A stretch of 5,977 bases of DNA from Nitrospirota bacterium (GTDB lineage: Bacteria; Nitrospirota; Thermodesulfovibrionia; Thermodesulfovibrionales; JdFR-85), in NCBI GenBank assembly GCA_013152195.1, contig JAADGU010000115.1, positions 1 to 5,977 on the forward strand, in the 5' to 3' direction. Made by a program: the position numbers and the translations under genes. This document shows, piece by piece, positions 5,766-5,977 of this stretch (its first letter is position 1; every line of letters begins with the position of its first letter). The notes beneath the pieces are model-generated. The model had not been told where the DNA came from. It saw only the letters and a program-made list of their open reading frames with translations, and did not search any database.

Positions 5766-5977
5766 CCCATCTCCTTTTATAATCATTGGTATGCATCGTT
5801 CCGGGACTGCAATGATCGCTCGGATACTTGAGGAACTGGGTCTGTTTACCGGCAGGAAAAAACAGCAAAACCATGAAACCCTGTTCTTCATGAATATTAA
5901 TGATTGGCTCCTGCATCAAAGTTGTGCTTCCTGGGATTATCCTGAACCCTTTCATTTCCTGCTTGAAAATAAAGAAA
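5752..5977 (+). CDS. Sulfotransferase-family protein, N-terminal part (3' truncated by window edge)
   Basis: The frame is open from GTG 5752 to the end of the window, 75 codons. It begins MRDRSPSPFIIIGMHRSGTA: a hydrophobic beta strand followed by the 5'-phosphosulfate-binding loop (G-x-x-R-S-G-T) of PAPS-dependent sulfotransferases. After it come ARILEELGLFTG, NHETLFFMNINDWLL and SWDYPEPFHFLL, a pattern found in bacterial sulfotransferases of surface-polysaccharide loci. The expected role is sulfation of a glycan or related acceptor using PAPS. The loop ends in Ala where Ser or Thr is more usual. No ATG or GTG occurs in frame between a TAA at 5665 and 5752, and ATG 5791 would cut off the first strand, so GTG 5752 is preferred; GAGG (5740-5743) lies eight bases upstream. 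The first codons and the ribosome site lie inside the transposase gene. A nucleotide-binding kinase-like P-loop protein is the alternative, but less likely. Confidence 0.85.
   Translation, partial: MRDRSPSPFIIIGMHRSGTAMIARILEELGLFTGRKKQQNHETLFFMNINDWLLHQSCASWDYPEPFHFLLENKE

Noticed and set aside
5601..5955. Two overlapping minus-strand frames at the right end
   Set aside because: Both are antisense to the transposase and sulfotransferase frames, which carry clear family motifs.
1..5977. CRISPR array, tRNA or rRNA genes, riboswitch
   Set aside because: No regularly spaced repeats, no tRNA-like cloverleaf or CCA end, and no rRNA-like conserved stretches were seen; nearly all of the window is coding.

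Overview
This window is a stretch of a bacterial cell-surface polysaccharide locus (O-antigen, capsule or exopolysaccharide type). Every recognisable gene lies on the + strand. Nothing fixes the species. Moderate GC, heavy AGG (Arg) and ATA (Ile) use, short overlapping genes and a REP-associated transposase would fit an environmental Gram-negative such as a Nitrospirota or Desulfobacterota member, but that is a guess.

Left block (1-3749) is one tightly packed operon that enters from the left. It holds the C-terminal part of a GNAT acetyltransferase, a small monotopic sugar-phosphate transferase (PglC/WcaJ catalytic-domain type), the two halves of a split transketolase, and a DegT/ArnB-type PLP sugar aminotransferase. 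The junctions are 0-nt or 4-nt overlaps (TGA|GTG, GTGA, ATGA). The one exception is after the sugar transferase, where an apparent single-base deletion cuts off the conserved C-terminal helix. Restoring that frame also restores a GTGA overlap with the next gene. A good intrinsic terminator (3837-3863) closes the block. A plausible reading is that the transketolase pair makes or remodels a keto-sugar, the aminotransferase aminates it, the GNAT acylates it, and the transferase loads a sugar phosphate onto undecaprenyl phosphate. The substrate is not known.

Middle (3750-4033) is a 284-bp intergenic region with the terminator and a candidate sigma70-like promoter (3916-3946). It leads into a second, unrelated priming enzyme: a polytopic WecA/TagO/MraY-superfamily polyprenyl-phosphate sugar-1-phosphate transferase (4034-5038).

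Right block (5035-5977) begins with a 15-codon start-like ORF overlapping the transferase stop. It is interrupted by a full-length REP-associated tyrosine (Y1, HUH) transposase (5085-5765). The transposase overlaps the start of a sulfotransferase-like gene that runs off the right edge. The transposase therefore appears to have landed in the polysaccharide operon and to have altered gene boundaries on both sides.
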